Source: CAVVPY01 sp963750295
GTDB lineage: Bacteria > Actinomycetota > Actinomycetes > Mycobacteriales > Jatrophihabitantaceae
Length of the DNA stretch: 64,000 bases
Reading direction: 5' to 3'
Assembly: GCA_963750295.1 (NCBI GenBank)
Contig: CAVVPY010000005.1
Coordinates: 62,001 to 126,000, forward strand
Shown here: positions 1-8,599 of the stretch, piece after piece
Position numbering within the stretch: the first letter of the stretch is position 1
Layout: every line of letters starts with the position of its first letter
Notes under the pieces: model-generated
Told to the model about the DNA's origin: nothing
What the model saw: only the letters and a program-made list of their open reading frames with translations
Database searches by the model: none
Made by a program: the position numbers and the translations under genes

Positions 1-209
1 ACCCCGACGCTCGCGCCGTTACCTGTCGCGGCCGGGCTGGTCGGCGGTTCTGACACGGTCGTGCCCTTCGAGCCGAGGGAATCCTCGATCTGCCCGACCG
101 TACTCGTCACCGGACGCGAGGCGCAGCCGCTGATCAGCACAGCACCGGTCAGCACGGCACCGGCGAGACGCGCGAGGACCGCGCACCGCCTGGTCCTGCG
201 AGCTGACAT
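1..209 (-). CDS. Putative lipoprotein, N-terminal part (cut by window edge)
   Basis: Reading leftward from an ATG at 209 gives a basic N-terminus, a hydrophobic stretch and a lipobox ending LISGC at about residue 29. This is a type II signal peptide, so the mature protein should be lipid-anchored outside the membrane. A GGAAAGG ribosome site lies just before the ATG. After the cysteine the chain is Ser/Thr/Pro-rich and runs off the window with no recognisable domain. It points the same way as the ABC transporter genes behind it, with a gap of about 55 bases, so it could belong to that operon. Function unknown. Confidence 0.7.
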   Translation of the reverse strand, partial: MSARRTRRCAVLARLAGAVLTGAVLISGCASRPVTSTVGQIEDSLGSKGTTVSEPPTSPAATGNGASVG

Positions 210-263
210 GGCAACCTTTCCTGACCACTACATCGGACGCGACCGAACCTGGTTGAGGTTCCG

Positions 264-980
264 CTACGCGCTCCGCCGGCGCAAGGTTGCCGCGGCAGCA
301 GCGATCCCACCGACCACGAACGCGGCGAGCACGGCGAGGTCGCGGGCGAACCCGCCGTCCACGGAGGGGTGGGTCGCGACGTGCTGCAGCGCCTCGACTG
401 CGTAGGACAGCGGCAAGGCGTCGGCGGCCCAGCGCAGCACGTGGGCCATCTCGGCACGTGGCTGGAACAGCCCGCACAGCAACAGTTGTGGCAGCACCAC
501 GACCGGCATCAACTGGATGGCCTGGAACTCCGTCCGCGCGAAGGCGCTGGCGAGCAGGCCCAGCGCCACGCCCAGCCAGGCATCGGCGAGCGTCACGAAC
601 AGCAGCCACGCGAGCGAGCCGGCGACGTTGAGCCCGAGCAGCAGGCACACCGTCGTCGTCACCACGACCTGCAACAGGGCGACCAGGCCGAACGCCAGCC
701 CGTAGCCGCCGAGCAGGGCGGCCTTCGGCAGCGGGGTGGTCATCAGCCGTTCGAGCGTCCCGGACGTCCGCTCGCGCAGCGTCGCGATCGAGGTCACCAG
801 GAACATCAGCAGGAACGGGAAGATCCCGAGCAGGGCCGGCGCGATGCGAGAGAACACCTGCTCGGAGTTGAAGACGTAGCGCAGCAGCGTCATAAGCAGG
901 CTCGGGACGACCGCCAGCAGCACGACGGTGCGTGGATCGTGGCGCAGTTGCCGCAGCACGCGGTCGGCGGTGGCGATCAT
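264..980 (-). CDS. ABC-2 type transporter permease
   Basis: A protein of 238 residues with about six hydrophobic segments, in the style of DrrB/NodJ ABC-2 exporter permeases. It should form the membrane channel for the ATPase encoded just upstream. The start MIATADRVLRQLRHD is chosen because its ATG overlaps the ATPase stop codon (ATGA), the usual sign of translational coupling. A longer in-frame reading from 1112 would run deep inside the ATPase gene and is basic and unstructured there. The substrate is unknown; relatives export drugs, lipids or polysaccharides. The lipoprotein downstream may be a partner. Confidence 0.85.
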   Translation of the reverse strand: MIATADRVLRQLRHDPRTVVLLAVVPSLLMTLLRYVFNSEQVFSRIAPALLGIFPFLLMFLVTSIATLRERTSGTLERLMTTPLPKAALLGGYGLAFGLVALLQVVVTTTVCLLLGLNVAGSLAWLLFVTLADAWLGVALGLLASAFARTEFQAIQLMPVVVLPQLLLCGLFQPRAEMAHVLRWAADALPLSYAVEALQHVATHPSVDGGFARDLAVLAAFVVGGIAAAAATLRRRSA

Positions 981-1696
981 GCGGCGTCCTCGGCACGGAT
1001 CAGCTGCAGGAACGCCTCGCCCAGGTCGGCGCACCCGGTCCGCTCGCGGATCGCGGCCGGGGTGGCCTGGACGAGCAGCGCGCCCTCGCGCATCAGCAAC
1101 AACTCGTCGCACCGCGCTGCCTCGTCCATGACGTGGCTGGACACGAGCAGGGTGATCCCGTCCGCGGCGAGAGCCTTGAACAACTCCCAGAGTTCCTCGC
1201 GCAGCACCGGGTCCAGCCCGACCGTAGGTTCGTCGAGCAGCAGCAGCCGGGGGGTGCCGAGCAGCGCGACCGCGAGGTTGGCCCGGCCGGCTTCGCCTCC
1301 GGAGAGCCGGCTGACCAGGCGCTCGCTCAACCGGTCCAGCCGTACGGCCGAGATCACCCGGTCCACGTCCGCGGCCGGTGCCCGCAGCACCTTGGCGAAG
1401 TAGCGGACGTTCTCGCGCACCGACAGATCGGCATAGACCGAGGTGGTCTGGGCCGCGTAGGCGACCTCGCGGCGCAGCGAGGGTGTGCCCGCCGCTCGCC
1501 CGAGCACCTGCACCGAGCCGGCGGCGATCACCTGCGTCCCCGCGATCGTCCGGATCAGCGTGGTCTTCCCGCTCCCGGACGGTCCCAGCAGACCGGTCAC
1601 GCGTCCCTCCGGCACCTGGAAATCGAGCCCTCCGAGGACTGGCTTGCCGCCACGGACGACGCGCAGCCCGCGGGCCTGGACAACAGAATTGGTCAT
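977..1696 (-). CDS. ABC transporter ATP-binding protein
   Basis: A 239-residue nucleotide-binding subunit. Visible motifs in order: Walker A GPSGSGKTT at about 38-46, Q-loop YAAQTT, signature LSGGEAGRA, Walker B LLLLDEPTVGLDP, and the H-loop SSHVMDEA. The DEPTVGLDP form and short length fit the DrrA/CcmA-like exporters that pair with ABC-2 permeases. The stop overlaps the permease start by 4 bases, so the two are one operon. It is divergent from a TetR gene 46 bases away, whose product is the likely regulator. The substrate cannot be inferred. Confidence 0.92.
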   Translation of the reverse strand: MTNSVVQARGLRVVRGGKPVLGGLDFQVPEGRVTGLLGPSGSGKTTLIRTIAGTQVIAAGSVQVLGRAAGTPSLRREVAYAAQTTSVYADLSVRENVRYFAKVLRAPAADVDRVISAVRLDRLSERLVSRLSGGEAGRANLAVALLGTPRLLLLDEPTVGLDPVLREELWELFKALAADGITLLVSSHVMDEAARCDELLLMREGALLVQATPAAIRERTGCADLGEAFLQLIRAEDAA

Positions 1697-1742
1697 GTGT
1701 TTAATTTAGCTCCGACGGTGCGGGCGATGTCAAGGAGCTCTG

Positions 1743-2315
1743 ATGGCACGAGCGGGACGTCGGCCCGGGCCGACGAGCAGCAGCGCCGAGGTGCTCGCCT
1801 CGGCCCGGACGCTGTTCGCCGAGCGCGGCTACCGGGCGACGACGGTGCGGGCGATCGCCGCGGCCGCCGGGGTCACGCCGGCGATGGTGCACCACTTCTT
1901 CGGCAGCAAGCAGCAGGTGTTCCTGGCCTCGATCCGGATGCCGATCGACCCCGCCGAGGTCCTCGGCACGCTGCTGAGCGGCCCGCACGAGCAGTTCGCC
2001 GAGCGCTTCGTCGCCACCTTCGTCGGCTACTGGTCCGACGAGCAGACCGGCCCGGCGCTGCGCACCATGCTGCGCTCGGCGCTGACCGACGACGAGCACG
2101 CCGGCGCGCTGCGCGCGTTCGCGTCCGGGGTGCTGCTGCCGCGGGCGGCAACCGGTCTCGGCGTGCCGGTCGAGAACGTCGCGGCAGCGTTCACGACGCT
2201 GATCGGGCTCGCCGTAGGCAGGTACCTGCTCGGCATCGCGCAACTGGTGCACCTGTCCGACGAGCAGGTGATCGCACGTTACGTGCCCATCGTCGGCCAG
2301 GCACTCGCTCGGTGA
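1743..2315 (+). CDS. TetR family regulator, divergent from the ABC exporter
   Basis: A 190-residue protein with an N-terminal TetR helix-turn-helix at about residues 15-60 (RALF-type helix, RAIAAAAGVTPAMVHHFFGS). The ligand domain is not assignable by eye. AAGGAG sits 5 bases before the ATG. It is transcribed away from the ABC exporter. The 46-base spacer is the only relatively AT-rich stretch nearby (GTTTAATTTAGC at about 1699-1710) and should hold both promoters and the operator. Expected role: repressor of the exporter and of itself, as is common for this arrangement. The inducer is unknown. Confidence 0.88.
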   Translation: MARAGRRPGPTSSSAEVLASARTLFAERGYRATTVRAIAAAAGVTPAMVHHFFGSKQQVFLASIRMPIDPAEVLGTLLSGPHEQFAERFVATFVGYWSDEQTGPALRTMLRSALTDDEHAGALRAFASGVLLPRAATGLGVPVENVAAAFTTLIGLAVGRYLLGIAQLVHLSDEQVIARYVPIVGQALAR

Positions 2316-2396
2316 CGCGTGTGCGGCGCGACGGTATCCATCACCGCGGATCCGGACTAGCGTCGTGCAGAGATCAACACGGCTGCTGGAGACGAC

Positions 2397-3803
2397 ATGA
2401 GGCCTCTCGCCCTGACCTGCCTGTGCGCCGCCGTCCTCACCGTGAGTGGTGCGGCGACCGCAGCCCCGCCCACCCCACAGTTGGCCGGCCTCGTCCGGGT
2501 CAGCACCGACCGCTACACCGACGCCCAGGCGCAGCACCGCACCGAGGTCGAGCCGGACACCTTCAGCCACGGCACCACGATCGTGTCGGTGTTCCAGGTC
2601 GGCCGGGTGCCGACCGGGGGTTCGTCCAACATCGGCTGGGCGACGTCCACCGACGGTGGCGGGACGTGGCGGCACGGGTTCCTGCGGGGGATCACCGGCA
2701 ACGCCGGCGGCCCGTACACCACCGCGAGCGACGCCTCGGTGGCCTACGACGCGAAGCACGACGTGTGGCTCGTCTCGTACCTGGGCATCATCGGCAGCAC
2801 GGTGGACGTGCTCGCCAGCCGGTCGACCGACGGCGGCCTGTCGTGGGGACGTCCGATCACGGTCGCTGCGAGTTCGACCTTCTACGACAAGAACTGGACG
2901 GTGTGCGACAACACCGTCGGCAGCGCGTTCTACGGCAACTGCTACACCGAGTACGACAACGCGCACACCGGCGACGCCGAGCACATGCGGACCTCGTCGA
3001 ACGGCGGGCTGACGTGGGGCCCGGAGCGCAGCCCGGCCGACGGCGCGCACGGTCTCGGCGGCCAGCCTGTCGTCGCCCCGAGCGGGACGGTCGTCGTGCC
3101 GTTCGAGTCCGTCGACGTCGACCAGGAGCGCGCGTTCACCTCGACCGACGGCGGCGCGAGTTGGACGGCCAGCGTCAAGATCGCCTCGATCAGCCACCAT
3201 CCCGTCGCCGGGCTCGAAGACGCGACCGCGGCGCCACTCGACTCGTTGCGGGAGAGCGCGCTGCCCTCAGCCGAGGTCGACGGCGCCGGCCGCGTGTACG
3301 TGACCTGGTCGGACTGCCGGTTCCGGACCTCGTGCGCCAGCAACGACATCGTGCTGTCGATGTCGAGCACCGGCTCGACCTGGACGTCGCCGGTTCGGGT
3401 GCCGATCGATGCGGCCGCGAGCACCGCGGACCACTTCGCGCCGGGCATCGGCGTCGACCCGTCCTCGTCCGGACCCACTACCCGGATCGGGCTGACCTAC
3501 TACTACTACCCGAGGGCCGCCTGCACCGACGCCACCTGCCAGCTCGACGTCGGCTATGTCTCCTCCGCCGACGGCGGGGCGACCTGGACGGCACCCCGCA
3601 AGGTGGCCGGCCCGATGACGCTCGCCTGGCTGCCCAACACCACGCAGGGTCGGATGTTCGGCGACTACATCTCGACGTCGGTGCTCGCCGGTGGCAACGC
3701 CTACCCGGTGTTCCCGGTGGCTCGCGCGCCAAGCAGCAGCGCCTTCGACGTCGCGATGTACGCGCCGGTCGGTGGCCTGCCGATCGGGACGAGCGGCCCG
3801 TGA
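2397..3803 (+). CDS. Secreted sialidase-like protein with Asp-box (BNR) repeats
   Basis: A 468-residue protein. Residues 1-24 form a Sec signal peptide ending near ATAAPP. The mature part has at least five Asp-box repeats (S-x-D/N-G-G-x-x-W): STDGGGTW, STDGGLSW, SSNGGLTW, STDGGASW and SADGGATW, which mark a six-bladed beta-propeller as in sialidases and other exported glycosidases. The FRIP motif and catalytic Arg triad of true neuraminidases could not be placed with confidence, so enzyme activity is unproven. It may be a binding or non-sialidase hydrolase propeller. It stands alone between TetR and the next exported protein. Confidence 0.8.
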   Translation: MRPLALTCLCAAVLTVSGAATAAPPTPQLAGLVRVSTDRYTDAQAQHRTEVEPDTFSHGTTIVSVFQVGRVPTGGSSNIGWATSTDGGGTWRHGFLRGITGNAGGPYTTASDASVAYDAKHDVWLVSYLGIIGSTVDVLASRSTDGGLSWGRPITVAASSTFYDKNWTVCDNTVGSAFYGNCYTEYDNAHTGDAEHMRTSSNGGLTWGPERSPADGAHGLGGQPVVAPSGTVVVPFESVDVDQERAFTSTDGGASWTASVKIASISHHPVAGLEDATAAPLDSLRESALPSAEVDGAGRVYVTWSDCRFRTSCASNDIVLSMSSTGSTWTSPVRVPIDAAASTADHFAPGIGVDPSSSGPTTRIGLTYYYYPRAACTDATCQLDVGYVSSADGGATWTAPRKVAGPMTLAWLPNTTQGRMFGDYISTSVLAGGNAYPVFPVARAPSSSAFDVAMYAPVGGLPIGTSGP

Positions 3804-3917
3804 CCAGCCTGTGCGTCCGGTAGCCCTACCAGGCACTGCCATCGCCTGCCAGCTTTCGTGAGCCGCATTTCCGGTCTACCGTGCACTCGTCACTGCACGT
3901 GACGTGGGAGGGGACCG

Positions 3918-4340
3918 ATGATCGCACGGCGGCGTTTTCTCACCATGTCCGCCGGCGGGCTCATGATCGGTGCCGCGGCCGTGGTCGTCCCGACAAGCAC
4001 AGCTCAGGCGGCCACCGGCACCACCCGCGGGTTGGCCGTCAGGTTGAAGAGCTGGCGACGGCTGGTCGGCGCGACGGTGCACGCGACCGATGCGCACGGA
4101 CGGCGCTTCGCGCTGACCGTCGACAGTGTGGTCTCGAACCTTCCGGACACGAGCGGCCCGGGCGAATCGTTCCACGTCCTGCTCCGGGCCCGGACGCGCA
4201 CGCTCAGGGACGGGATCTACCAGCTCGAGCATCGCTACCTCGGCGGCAGCTCAGAGCTGTTCCTGGTCGGCGGCGGCGCCACGACCGCGACGCTGTCGGT
4301 CGACACACGTGCGCAACCGGCGCGGTCCTCAGCGCAATGA
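3918..4340 (+). CDS. Tat-exported small protein, DUF6916-like
   Basis: A 140-residue protein. The N-terminus MIARRRFLTMSAGG is a twin-arginine signal (RRRFLT) followed by a hydrophobic core and a cleavage-type TAQAA. The mature 105 residues end in a pattern GTYxxEH..LG..ELFLV that is repeated in the opposite-strand protein at 4803-5084 (GTYEVAH..MG..ELFVV), so the two are paralogues. The fold resembles what databases call DUF6916, which I recall being seen beside tail-collar proteins. That name is from memory and unverified. Its stop overlaps the next start by 4 bases. Function unknown. Confidence 0.72.
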   Translation: MIARRRFLTMSAGGLMIGAAAVVVPTSTAQAATGTTRGLAVRLKSWRRLVGATVHATDAHGRRFALTVDSVVSNLPDTSGPGESFHVLLRARTRTLRDGIYQLEHRYLGGSSELFLVGGGATTATLSVDTRAQPARSSAQ

Positions 4341-4825
4341 CAGCCCCGGGCATTGCCGTTCACACCGCGTTGAGCACGCGCACCGCACTCGCGACCGACG
4401 AACGCTTCCTACGCGAACTGTTCGAGTCGGCCCACCCCGACCTACAGCTGATCCCGCTGCCGCACGATCAACTGCGCGACTTGATCGACATGCAGCTGCG
4501 CGCACAGCGAACCGGCTATGCGACGCAGTACCCGCACGCGCACGACACGATCATCGAACTCGCCGGGCTGCCGGTAGGTCGGCTGCTCGTCGATCAGGGC
4601 GAGGTCACCACCATCGTCGACATCGCCGTCCTGCCGGATCATCGAAACCAGGCTGTCGCATCGGCCGTGCTGGCAGACCTGCTCGCCGCCGCCGACGCGG
4701 ACGGTCGCACCGCAAGGTTGACCGTCGCCGGCGGTAACCGGGCCCGCAGTCTCTACGAGCGGCTCGGCTTCGTACCCGTGAGCGCCCACGGCATGGGAAC
4801 CGTCATGGAGCGTCGACCCAGGTGA
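4337..4825 (+). CDS. GNAT family N-acetyltransferase
   Basis: A 162-residue acetyltransferase fold: beta strands IIELAGLPVGRLLVD and VDIAVLPDHRNQAVASAVL (acetyl-CoA-binding motif A, though Q/R-x-x-G-x-G/A is degenerate here as HRNQAVAS), then ARSLYERLGFVPV, the typical motif B. The start ATG overlaps the stop of the preceding Tat-exported gene (ATGA), so they are translated together. The 3' end overlaps the convergent DUF6916-like gene by 23 bases. The acyl acceptor is unknown. Being translationally coupled to an exported protein suggests a job in the tail-collar cassette, but that is inference. Confidence 0.85.
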   Translation: MTAPGIAVHTALSTRTALATDERFLRELFESAHPDLQLIPLPHDQLRDLIDMQLRAQRTGYATQYPHAHDTIIELAGLPVGRLLVDQGEVTTIVDIAVLPDHRNQAVASAVLADLLAAADADGRTARLTVAGGNRARSLYERLGFVPVSAHGMGTVMERRPR

Positions 4826-5084
4826 TGACCGCGTCGAAGTCCGTGGGCGATCGCGGCACCACGAACAACTCGAACGTCCCCATGTCGGGGTGGGCGACCT
4901 CGTACGTGCCCTGTGCGCCGATCCCGTCCTCGGCGCGGAACGTCAGCGTGAGCGTGACCGCCGAGCCATGCTCGGTCCGCTCCGAAGCAACGAGCTCTGC
5001 CGCCACCGCGGCGCGGTCCGGCGGGCGGAACTCGAAGGTCTCGCCGGTCTGGCCCGCCAGCGTGTCCCACACCGTGTCATGCAT
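4803..5084 (-). CDS. Small DUF6916-like protein (cytoplasmic paralogue)
   Basis: A 93-residue protein beginning MHDTVWDTLAGQTGETFEF, lacking any signal peptide. Its C-terminal half shares the GTYEVAHPDMGTFELFVVP pattern with the Tat-exported protein at 3918-4340. It is the only member of the cassette on the minus strand and is divergent from the first tail-collar gene, with 36 bases between starts. It may act as an accessory factor for the neighbouring tail-collar proteins. Longer in-frame readings extend back over the collar genes and are shadows. Confidence 0.7.
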   Translation of the reverse strand: MHDTVWDTLAGQTGETFEFRPPDRAAVAAELVASERTEHGSAVTLTLTFRAEDGIGAQGTYEVAHPDMGTFELFVVPRSPTDFDAVITWVDAP

Positions 5085-5120
5085 GCCGTCCAGTCTGGGC
5101 CACGCCGAAAAGGGGTAACG

Positions 5121-5639
5121 ATGGGTCAACCGTTCATCGGCGAGATCCGCCTGGTCGGATTCAACTTCGCGCCGCAGGGCTGGGCGTTCTGCGACGGATC
5201 GACCATGTCGATCGCCGAGAACGACGCGCTGTTCTCCCTGATCGGCACGACCTACGGCGGCGACGGTGTGCAGACGTTCAACCTGCCCGACCTGCGCGGC
5301 CGGCGCTTCGTCCACCAGGGCAGCGACCGTGTCGGCCAAACCTGGGTGATCGGCCAACTCGCCGGGGAAGAGAGCCACACGCTGACCTCGCAAGAGCTGC
5401 CCAGCCATACGCATGTGCCCGCCGTGTCGAGCTTCAACGCGACGGCGTCGAGCCCGGTGGGTGCGGTGTGGGCCCGGGCGTCCGGGGCGACGTCCCCGTA
5501 CGGCGGATCGGTCGACGTCGCCATGAGTTCGAGCTTGATCGACCCGGCCGGAGCCAACCAGCCACACGACAACATGCCTTCGTTTCTGGTGATCAACTTC
5601 GTCATCTCCTTGTTCGGCATTTACCCGAGTCAGAGTTGA
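5121..5639 (+). CDS. Phage tail collar domain protein (MdpB-like), first of three
   Basis: A 172-residue protein starting MGQPFIGEIRLVGFNFAPQG. It has the tail-collar signature: GWAFCDGSTMSIAENDALFSLIGTTYGG, then LPDLRGR, LTSQELPSHTH and a closing FVISLFGIYPSQ. This is the family of microcystin-dependent protein MdpB and phage T4 short-tail-fibre collar domains. There are no phage structural genes nearby, so it is a chromosomal stand-alone version. It heads a run of three same-strand paralogues with 9- and 2-base gaps. A surface or cell-contact role is often proposed for such proteins, without firm proof. Confidence 0.88.
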   Translation: MGQPFIGEIRLVGFNFAPQGWAFCDGSTMSIAENDALFSLIGTTYGGDGVQTFNLPDLRGRRFVHQGSDRVGQTWVIGQLAGEESHTLTSQELPSHTHVPAVSSFNATASSPVGAVWARASGATSPYGGSVDVAMSSSLIDPAGANQPHDNMPSFLVINFVISLFGIYPSQS

Positions 5640-5648
5640 GGCAGTCTT

Positions 5649-6149
5649 GTGACCGAGCCGTTCCTTGCCGAACTGCGTATCGTCTCGTTCAGCTTCGCGC
5701 CCCGAGGGTGGGCGTTCTGCAACGGACAACTGCTTCCGATCAATCAGAACCAGGCCCTGTTCTCCCTCTTGGGAACGACCTTCGGCGGGAACGGTACCGT
5801 CAACTTCGCGCTCCCCAACCTGCAAGGAACGACAGCGATGCACACCTCGGGCGTGCACCCGCTCGGGCAGGCCGGCGGCGAGTCGAATCACCAACTGACG
5901 CTTGGCGAAATGCCTGCGCACACCCACACCGTGCGCGCCGGATCGACGCCGGCCAGCGTCGTGTCGCCGGACAAGGCCGGGTGGGCGAACAGCGCGCCGC
6001 AAGCGCTCTATGCCGCGACACCGAACACGGCGATGGCGAGCACCGCGGTGGGCAGCGCCGGCGGTTCTTTCCGGCACAACAACCTGCCGCCGTATCTCGT
6101 CCTGAACGTGATCATCGCCCTGCAAGGCATCTATCCCTCGAGGAACTGA
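5649..6149 (+). CDS. Phage tail collar domain protein (MdpB-like), second of three
   Basis: A 166-residue paralogue with the same layout: FLAELRIVSFSFAPRGWAF, CNGQLLPINQNQALFSLLG, LPNLQG, LTLGEMPAHTH, and the end NVIIALQGIYPSRN. The start is GTG, 9 bases after the previous stop. Conserved features are the GWA(F/M)C(D/N)G box, the ALFSL(I/L)GT.(Y/F)GG box, the HTH or HAH histidine pair and the terminal IYPS. The middle (residues 90-140), where tail-collar proteins differ in target contact, varies strongly between the three copies. No signal peptide is visible, so how it reaches the surface, if it does, is not evident. Confidence 0.88.
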   Translation: MTEPFLAELRIVSFSFAPRGWAFCNGQLLPINQNQALFSLLGTTFGGNGTVNFALPNLQGTTAMHTSGVHPLGQAGGESNHQLTLGEMPAHTHTVRAGSTPASVVSPDKAGWANSAPQALYAATPNTAMASTAVGSAGGSFRHNNLPPYLVLNVIIALQGIYPSRN

Positions 6150-6151
6150 CC

Positions 6152-6664
6152 ATGACCGACCAATTCATCGGTGAGATCCGGATGTTCGGCGGCAACTTCG
6201 CCCCGACCGGCTGGGCGATGTGCGACGGCCAGCTGATACCGCTCGCGCAGAACACCGCGTTGTTCTCGCTGCTCGGCACCCAGTACGGCGGTAACGGGAC
6301 GAGCAACTTCGCGCTGCCGAACCTGCAGGGCGTGAGTCCCATCGGCCCGGGCGCCGGGCCCGGCCTGACGCCGAGGACCGTCGGCGAATCCGGCGGCAGC
6401 GAGGCGGTAACGCTCACCCCGGAGCAACTGCCGGCCCATGCGCACGTCCCCAATGCGAGCACCGGCCAGGGCAGCACGACCAGCCCGGACGGCGCGAACT
6501 GGGCCGAGATCCGCGGCCGCCTCTACGGCACGGTGGCCGACGTCCCGATGAGCCCCGCCGCTCTGGCGAGTGCCGGCGGCTCGCAGCCGCACAACAATCT
6601 GGCGCCCTTCCTCGTCGTCACGTTCATCATCGCCCTCCAGGGCACCTACCCAACGCGTCCGTAG
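6152..6664 (+). CDS. Phage tail collar domain protein (MdpB-like), third of three
   Basis: A 170-residue paralogue: FIGEIRMFGGNFAPTGWAMC, DGQLIPLAQNTALFSLLGTQ, LPNLQGVSPIG, LTPEQLPAHAHV, and the end TFIIALQGTYPTRP. The ATG lies two bases after the previous stop, so it is co-translated with the other two. Tandem triplets of tail-collar genes are known in several bacteria and suggest a multi-subunit structure or antigenic diversification. Nine bases downstream begins the delta-60/IPT protein, which therefore looks like the fourth member of the operon. Confidence 0.88.
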   Translation: MTDQFIGEIRMFGGNFAPTGWAMCDGQLIPLAQNTALFSLLGTQYGGNGTSNFALPNLQGVSPIGPGAGPGLTPRTVGESGGSEAVTLTPEQLPAHAHVPNASTGQGSTTSPDGANWAEIRGRLYGTVADVPMSPAALASAGGSQPHNNLAPFLVVTFIIALQGTYPTRP

Positions 6665-6673
6665 GAGAGCAGC

Positions 6674-8548
6674 ATGCGTGGCACTCGAGTACGGCTCGCA
6701 GCGGCACTTGTCGTGCTGCCGCTGGTGGGCGCCGTAATGGTGGCACTGGCGGGGCCTGCCGCGGCTGTCGGTCCGGGCAGCCTCGACACGGCGTGGAACA
6801 CCACCGGTGTCGTGACGACCAGCGTCCTGGGCGTCGACATCGCCAACGCCGTCGTCGTTGCACCGAGCGGCGCCACGATCGCGGCAGGCCAGGCGCAGAC
6901 GGTCGGCGAGGCACCGCACTTCGCCGTCGTCCGCTACACGCCCAACGGCAGCCTCGATTCGAGCTTCGGCAGCGGCGGGCAAGCCGTCACCCCCTACTTC
7001 TTCAGCTCGACCAACGGCGATCAGGCCAACGCCGTGGCGGTGCAGACCAACGGCAAGATCGTCGTTGCCGGTTCGGCGTCGGACGCCTTCGGCGTCGGAG
7101 CGCTCGCCGTCGCCCGGTACAACAGCAACGGGACTCTCGACTCGAGTTTCGGCAGCGGTGGTCAGGCGATGGTCACGGTGGGGGACGGGTCGGCCAACAC
7201 GGGGCAGGGCATGACGATCGAGCCGAACGGCAAGATCGTCGTGGTCGGCAGCTGGGCCGGCGGCTGGGCAGTCGCCCGGTTCACCTCGGCCGGCTTCCTC
7301 GACAAGATGTTCAACGCGGCCGGCGCGCGGCCCGGCGTCCAGGCCTTCGATCTCGGTGACTCGATCTTCGACAACGCCTACGCCGTCACGACGATGACGG
7401 TCGCCGGACGAACCGTCATCGTGGTCGGTGGTTCGGCGGCGCACAACCGACGCCTCGGCCCGGGCCGCGGCAACGAGGACTTCGGCCTGGTCCGGTTCAA
7501 GGAGAACGGAAGCTTCGACCACGCGTTCGGGCAGGCAGGTGTGGTGCGGACGAACCTCGGCGGAAACTCCGATCAGATCTCCGCGCTTACCGTGCAGTCG
7601 GACGGCATGATCGACGCGGTCGGGCAGTCCGGCAACGCCACCAGCCCGCACGGTCTGGCCATCGCGCGATACAACGCCGACGGTTCGCTGGACACCTCGT
7701 TCAACGGCACCGGAACCACGGTGGTCACCTCAACTGCGCCGACGGATGCGCGGCGCGGAATCGGTGTGCTTGCCGACGGGAGCATTCTCGCGGCGGCCAC
7801 GTCGACGACGAACAGCGGTGACATCAGGGTGGTCAAGCTGACCCCGTCCGGGGCACTGGACAGCGGCTTCGGCAACGGCGGAATGGTCGTGACGGATGTC
7901 GCCCAGGACGAAGGCAATGCGCTGGCGATCGATTCGACGAACGGCCGAGTGGTCGTCGCGGGTGCCGCCCGAACGGATGCGTCGAACGCGTCCTTCCTCC
8001 TCACGCGGTACCTCGCGAGCGCCCCGGTGATTCCGGTGGTGTCGGCGATCAGTCCCGACGCGGGACCGGCAGCCGGCGGCACGCACGTCACGGTGAGTGG
8101 ATCCGGGTTCACCGGCGCGTCCGCCGTCATGTTCGGGGCAACGCCGGCGACGAGCTTCACGGTGAACTCCGACCGGAAGATCACCGCCACGGCACCGGGA
8201 CGGCCGCCGGCCAACGTCCACGTGCAGGTGAGCGGCCCGGGCGGCACGAGCCCGCCGACGGCGGCGGACGTCTTCAAGCTGCCACAGCCGGCGGTGACCT
8301 CGATCAGCCCCGCGTCCGGATCATCCGCGGGAGGCACGAGCGTCACGGTGGCCGGATCCGGCTTCACCGGCGCGACCAACGTGCTCTTCGGATCGACCCC
8401 GGCCGCCGGCTACACGGTGAATTCCGACAGTTCGATCACCGCCGTGTCGCCGCCGCTGCCGGTGTCGAAGGTGCACGTGCGGGTGGCCAGTCCGGGCGGT
8501 ACCAGCTTCGCGTCCCCGTCCGACCTGTTCACCGTGACGGCGCCGTAG
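6674..8548 (+). CDS. Secreted delta-60 repeat and IPT/TIG domain protein
   Basis: A 624-residue protein. Residues 1-34 are a signal peptide (LAAALVVLPLVGAVMVALAG, then AAA). Residues about 35-440 carry repeats of about 55-60 residues with the pattern (N/D)GSLDxSFGxGG and DGKIVVAG, known as delta-60 or beta-propeller-like repeats. Two IPT/TIG immunoglobulin-like domains follow (about 450-535 and 540-624), each starting SAISPDAGPAAGGT or TSISPASGSSAGGT. No anchor or catalytic motif is visible, so it is probably a secreted adhesive or scaffold protein. Its tight spacing after the three tail-collar genes supports a shared operon and perhaps a shared surface structure. Confidence 0.85.
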   Translation: MRGTRVRLAAALVVLPLVGAVMVALAGPAAAVGPGSLDTAWNTTGVVTTSVLGVDIANAVVVAPSGATIAAGQAQTVGEAPHFAVVRYTPNGSLDSSFGSGGQAVTPYFFSSTNGDQANAVAVQTNGKIVVAGSASDAFGVGALAVARYNSNGTLDSSFGSGGQAMVTVGDGSANTGQGMTIEPNGKIVVVGSWAGGWAVARFTSAGFLDKMFNAAGARPGVQAFDLGDSIFDNAYAVTTMTVAGRTVIVVGGSAAHNRRLGPGRGNEDFGLVRFKENGSFDHAFGQAGVVRTNLGGNSDQISALTVQSDGMIDAVGQSGNATSPHGLAIARYNADGSLDTSFNGTGTTVVTSTAPTDARRGIGVLADGSILAAATSTTNSGDIRVVKLTPSGALDSGFGNGGMVVTDVAQDEGNALAIDSTNGRVVVAGAARTDASNASFLLTRYLASAPVIPVVSAISPDAGPAAGGTHVTVSGSGFTGASAVMFGATPATSFTVNSDRKITATAPGRPPANVHVQVSGPGGTSPPTAADVFKLPQPAVTSISPASGSSAGGTSVTVAGSGFTGATNVLFGSTPAAGYTVNSDSSITAVSPPLPVSKVHVRVASPGGTSFASPSDLFTVTAP

Positions 8549-8599
8549 CAAACCTGGGCCGAGCGCCCACCGGGTCGGCCGATCCGGTACGAATGACAC

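Noticed and set aside
932..3823. A 963-residue open frame spanning the ABC, TetR and sialidase genes
   Set aside because: It crosses three well-supported genes on both strands and has no domains.
5121..6664. Prophage remnant suggested by tail-collar domains
   Set aside because: No integrase, attachment site, terminase, capsid, tube or lysis gene is present, and codon use matches the chromosome. MdpB-like collar proteins occur as ordinary chromosomal genes.
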